DNA of 16,329 nucleotides, taken from assembly GCA_002722105.1 (NCBI GenBank), contig PBKF01000049.1, forward strand, positions 23,433 through 39,761, written 5' to 3'. The DNA is from Fidelibacterota bacterium. Lineage in GTDB: Bacteria; Marinisomatota; Marinisomatia; Marinisomatales; UBA1611. The notes beneath the pieces are model-generated. The model made no database searches. It was not told the origin of the DNA and saw nothing but the letters and a program-made list of their open reading frames with translations. Of this stretch, positions 13,770-16,329 are shown piece after piece. The position numbers and the translations under genes are program-made. Position 1 is the stretch's first letter, and every line of letters begins with the position of its first letter.

Positions 13770-15140
13770 ATGTCTTCTATTAATCCATATATTTTTCGTG
13801 AATATGACATCCGAGGCAAAGTTAAAGAAGATTTTCCCGAACGTGTTGTTACGAAACTGGGAAAAGCATTTGGTACTTTTGTAAAACGTTCTGGTGGGCA
13901 GGAAGTTGCACTTAGTGGTGATGTACGCATTACCACGCCGGACTTGATGAATTATTTTAAATCTGGTATTCTTTCAACAGGTGTGGATGTAATTAATCTT
14001 GGTAATATTCCAACTCCAGTAAATTACTATTCTATGTTTCATTTAGGCGTTTACGGTGCTGTCCAAATTACTGGAAGTCATAATCCTCCCGAATTCAATG
14101 GCTTTAAATTTTCCTTAAATAAAAAAGCTTTTTTTGGTAAAGATATTCAAGCCTTATATCACCTCATTGATAAAAATGATTATGAAGAAGGTAAAGGAAC
14201 CGAAGCCCGTTACAAGATTCTACCGAAATACAAAGAAATGATCCTAGAAAAGATTAGCATTGAACGTCCCATGAAAGTGGTGATGGATTGCGGCAATGCT
14301 GCAGGGGGTATCAATGGACCAAGTATTTTTAAAGAACTGGGTATCGAATTAAAAGAATTATTTTGTAAACCAGATGGAACTTTTCCAAATCACCATCCTG
14401 ATCCAACTGTAGAGGAAAATCTACAGGATCTCATTGAAGAAATGAAAACTGGGAAATTCGATGTAGGGTTGGCTTTTGATGGTGATGCTGATCGTGTCGG
14501 TGTCGTAGATGAAACAGGTGATATTATATGGGCTGATCAACTAATTGCAGTATTTTTGCCTGAAGTTATTCAAAATGGTGAAGATATATTATATGATGTA
14601 AAATGTTCTCAAGCTTTGGAAGATATGATTCGTCATTATGGTGGCAATCCAGTTATGTGGAAAACAGGTCACTCGCTTATTAAACAAAAAATGGGTGAAA
14701 TAGGCTGCAAACTGGGTGGAGAAATGAGTGGCCATATCTTTTTTGCAGATGATTACTATGGCTATGATGATGCCTTATATGTTGCAGTCCGTTTGGTTCA
14801 ATTACTTTCCAGAACGGATAAAAAATTATCTGAATTAAAAGCAGAAATACCTGTTTATTATTCAACGCCGGAAATTCGTATGGAGGCTGAGAGTGATGAA
14901 GAAAAGTTTAGGATTACAAAAGAAGCTGTTGATTATTTCACTTCAAATTATGATTGCAGTACTGTCGATGGTGTGCGCATCAAATTCGATGATGGTTGGG
15001 GATTGGTTCGTTCTTCCAATACACAGCCTGTAATTGTTTGCAGATTTGAAGCGAACTCTCCTGAACGAAAAGATGAAATAATGAATCTTGTACTTGAAAA
15101 ATTAAAAGAGTTCGGCCACTTAAAGTTAGGCGGACATTGA
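13770..15140 (+). CDS. Phosphomannomutase / phosphoglucomutase
   Basis: A 456-residue alpha-D-phosphohexomutase that interconverts 1- and 6-phosphates of mannose and/or glucose, feeding GDP-mannose and surface polysaccharide synthesis. All four signature elements are present: phosphoserine loop TGSHNPPEFNGFKF with S103, metal loop FDGDADRVG with D237, D239 and D241, sugar-specificity loop GGEMSGH at 316-322, and phosphate-binding RSSNTQP at 414-420. The GEMSGH version is typical of the dual-specificity PMM/PGM (AlgC/ManB) group. The N-terminus INPYIFREYDIRGKV is also typical of that group, which supports the ATG at 13770, although no Shine-Dalgarno is seen. Its stop TGA shares its last base with the ATG of the prenyl synthase, implying translational coupling. 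Confidence 0.95.
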   Translation: MSSINPYIFREYDIRGKVKEDFPERVVTKLGKAFGTFVKRSGGQEVALSGDVRITTPDLMNYFKSGILSTGVDVINLGNIPTPVNYYSMFHLGVYGAVQITGSHNPPEFNGFKFSLNKKAFFGKDIQALYHLIDKNDYEEGKGTEARYKILPKYKEMILEKISIERPMKVVMDCGNAAGGINGPSIFKELGIELKELFCKPDGTFPNHHPDPTVEENLQDLIEEMKTGKFDVGLAFDGDADRVGVVDETGDIIWADQLIAVFLPEVIQNGEDILYDVKCSQALEDMIRHYGGNPVMWKTGHSLIKQKMGEIGCKLGGEMSGHIFFADDYYGYDDALYVAVRLVQLLSRTDKKLSELKAEIPVYYSTPEIRMEAESDEEKFRITKEAVDYFTSNYDCSTVDGVRIKFDDGWGLVRSSNTQPVIVCRFEANSPERKDEIMNLVLEKLKEFGHLKLGGH

Positions 15141-16102
15141 TGTCATCTACATTTAATGAGCTAATTCAATTCATTCGCGCTGAAGTTAACCAGGGCTTAC
15201 AACAGCTCCAGATTCCGGAAACACCATCTTACCTATATGACCCGATTCGGTATACGTTTGAGGGTAAAGGAAAACGTTTTCGACCAATATTAGTTTATCT
15301 CTCGAGTAGAGCCAATTATGCTGATCCCGAATCATGTATGAAAATTGCCTTAGCGGTTGAGCTATTACATAATTTTACGCTCATTCATGATGACATTATG
15401 GATAACGATCATACGCGGCATGGGCAAGCTACTATTCATAATAAGTGGGACATCTCTACGGCTATTTTAGCAGGTGATGGTATTTATGCCATTTCACAAA
15501 TTCTATTAAATAGACTTCCAGATCGGGTTGATGCTATTTGCCATTATTTCAATGAAGCCACACTGGAAGTGTGTGAAGGACAAGCAATGGATAAAGAATT
15601 TGAAAATGATTTATCCATCAATGAAAATCAATATTTAAAAATGATTGAAAAAAAAACCGGTTCCCTATTAGGAGCATGTGCAGCTTTACCTGCAATTTTA
15701 GTAGGGGCATCTCAAGATATAGTCAAACAGTTTAACCAATTTGGGCGTTCCCTAGGCATTGGATTCCAAATTCATGATGATTTGCTCGAAATTTTCGGAA
15801 GTGAAGATGAAATGGGAAAAAGTTTAGGAAGCGATATAGAAGAGGGAAAACAGACAATGATGGTTATTAAAGCACGTAATCAATTTTCAAAAGAATGGGG
15901 TGATATTATTTCCGTTTCAAAAAAAGATAAAACCTTGGACAAGATCCAAGAATTTTTTATCAAAACAGGTATTGAAGCTGAAACAAAATTATTGGCCCAA
16001 TCATATTTTAAATCTGCACGAGAAACATTAGATGAAATAGTTTCTATTGACAGGAATGAACTAAGACAATTTGTTAACATAGTAGAAAATAGAACCTATT
16101 AA
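15140..16102 (+). CDS. Polyprenyl diphosphate synthase, probably geranylgeranyl type
   Basis: A 320-residue trans-isoprenyl diphosphate synthase that extends allylic diphosphates with isopentenyl diphosphate. The first aspartate-rich motif is HDDIMDND (D84, D85, D88); the second is HDDLLE (D213, D214, E217), with Glu in place of the last Asp. GKGKRFRP near residue 35 binds isopentenyl diphosphate. The first motif has no two-residue insertion, and an aromatic F79 lies five residues before D84, the arrangement linked to C20 product length in archaeal-type geranylgeranyl diphosphate synthases, so a C20 product is my inference. The start chosen is ATG 15140, which overlaps the preceding stop by one base (TGATG); the TTG at 15137 is unnecessary. 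The gene overlaps the next by one base as well (TAATG). Confidence 0.9.
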   Translation: MSSTFNELIQFIRAEVNQGLQQLQIPETPSYLYDPIRYTFEGKGKRFRPILVYLSSRANYADPESCMKIALAVELLHNFTLIHDDIMDNDHTRHGQATIHNKWDISTAILAGDGIYAISQILLNRLPDRVDAICHYFNEATLEVCEGQAMDKEFENDLSINENQYLKMIEKKTGSLLGACAALPAILVGASQDIVKQFNQFGRSLGIGFQIHDDLLEIFGSEDEMGKSLGSDIEEGKQTMMVIKARNQFSKEWGDIISVSKKDKTLDKIQEFFIKTGIEAETKLLAQSYFKSARETLDEIVSIDRNELRQFVNIVENRTY

Positions 16103-16329
16103 TGGCTGAAAGATTTGATCCAGAAAATATGTTTAAATCCATATGGGATTTTTCTGAGAATTTGGAAGATGCATTAAAAATTGGCGTAGATATAACTCTA
16201 AATAATTCCTATGAAAATGTTCAGAATATTATTATAGCTGGGATGGGTGGGTCTGCTATTGGCGGAGATATTATGTCCATATTAGAAAAAGAAAATATTG
16301 ATATTCCCTTATTCGTTTGCCGAGAATAT
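16102..16329 (+). CDS. Bifunctional phosphoglucose/phosphomannose isomerase, N-terminal part
   Basis: The window ends after 76 codons of this gene. The product begins MAERFDPENMFKSIWDFSEN and soon reaches IIIAGMGGSAIGGDIMSIL, the first strand and phosphate loop of an SIS (sugar isomerase) domain. The GMGGSAIGGD phrase at about residues 47-56 is characteristic of the bifunctional glucose-6-phosphate/mannose-6-phosphate isomerase group, which converts fructose 6-phosphate to either aldose phosphate. Catalytic residues lie beyond the window. ATG 16102 overlaps the stop of the prenyl synthase (TAATG). With the phosphomannomutase two genes upstream, it would supply mannose 6-phosphate for conversion to mannose 1-phosphate. 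Confidence 0.85.
   Translation, partial: MAERFDPENMFKSIWDFSENLEDALKIGVDITLNNSYENVQNIIIAGMGGSAIGGDIMSILEKENIDIPLFVCREY

Overview
The window is an AT-rich stretch (a little under 40% G+C by eye, not counted) of a Gram-negative bacterial chromosome. Nearly every gene is on the + strand. Lipoprotein signals, Tat signals, a cyclase-TolB-TPR protein, the combination of DoxX, Gfo/Idh/MocA and DUF1080 genes, and a phosphomannomutase / prenyl synthase / sugar-phosphate isomerase string suggest a marine lineage of the FCB/Marinimicrobia (SAR406) kind. That placement is an inference from gene style, not a phylogeny. I see no tRNA, rRNA, CRISPR array, insertion sequence or phage gene.

Layout. (1) Positions 1-320 hold the last codons of an upstream gene, a weak terminator, and a short open stretch resembling the C-terminal end of a class III cyclase domain. 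(2) 338-3919 holds three independent genes: a soluble class III nucleotide cyclase with TolB-like and TPR regions, an aldo/keto reductase strikingly like the animal potassium-channel beta subunit (AKR6), and a membrane methyltransferase/DUF1295-like protein. (3) 3920-4481 is mostly non-coding. It contains a truncated SAM methyltransferase on the minus strand, two inverted repeats and a plausible promoter carrying an operator-like palindrome.

(4) 4482-10696 is a tightly packed six-gene carbohydrate cluster: DoxX membrane protein, Tat-exported Gfo/Idh/MocA oxidoreductase, nucleoside-symporter-type MFS transporter, cytoplasmic Gfo/Idh/MocA oxidoreductase, DUF1080 (3-keto-disaccharide hydrolase/lyase family) lipoprotein, and Tat-type lipoprotein TIM-barrel sugar isomerase/hydratase. 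The combination of oxidoreductase, DUF1080 protein and TIM-barrel protein matches the oxidation - elimination/hydrolysis - hydration logic of 3-keto-glycoside breakdown known in some bacteria. Here most of the chemistry seems to be placed outside the cytoplasmic membrane, with the transporter and second oxidoreductase handling the product inside.

(5) 10703-13682 continues the same transcription direction with an unrecognised histidine-rich lipoprotein and a translationally coupled pair: an ornithine-cyclodeaminase/mu-crystallin-family enzyme and a PLP aminotransferase. (6) After an 87-base gap, 13770-16329 carries phosphomannomutase/phosphoglucomutase, a short-chain trans-prenyl diphosphate synthase (probably C20) and the start of a bifunctional phosphoglucose/phosphomannose isomerase. 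Each of these three overlaps the next by one base.

The strongest candidate for an interesting system is the exported 3-keto-sugar cluster together with DoxX. The unrecognised lipoprotein at 10703-11584 is the best candidate for an undescribed protein family.
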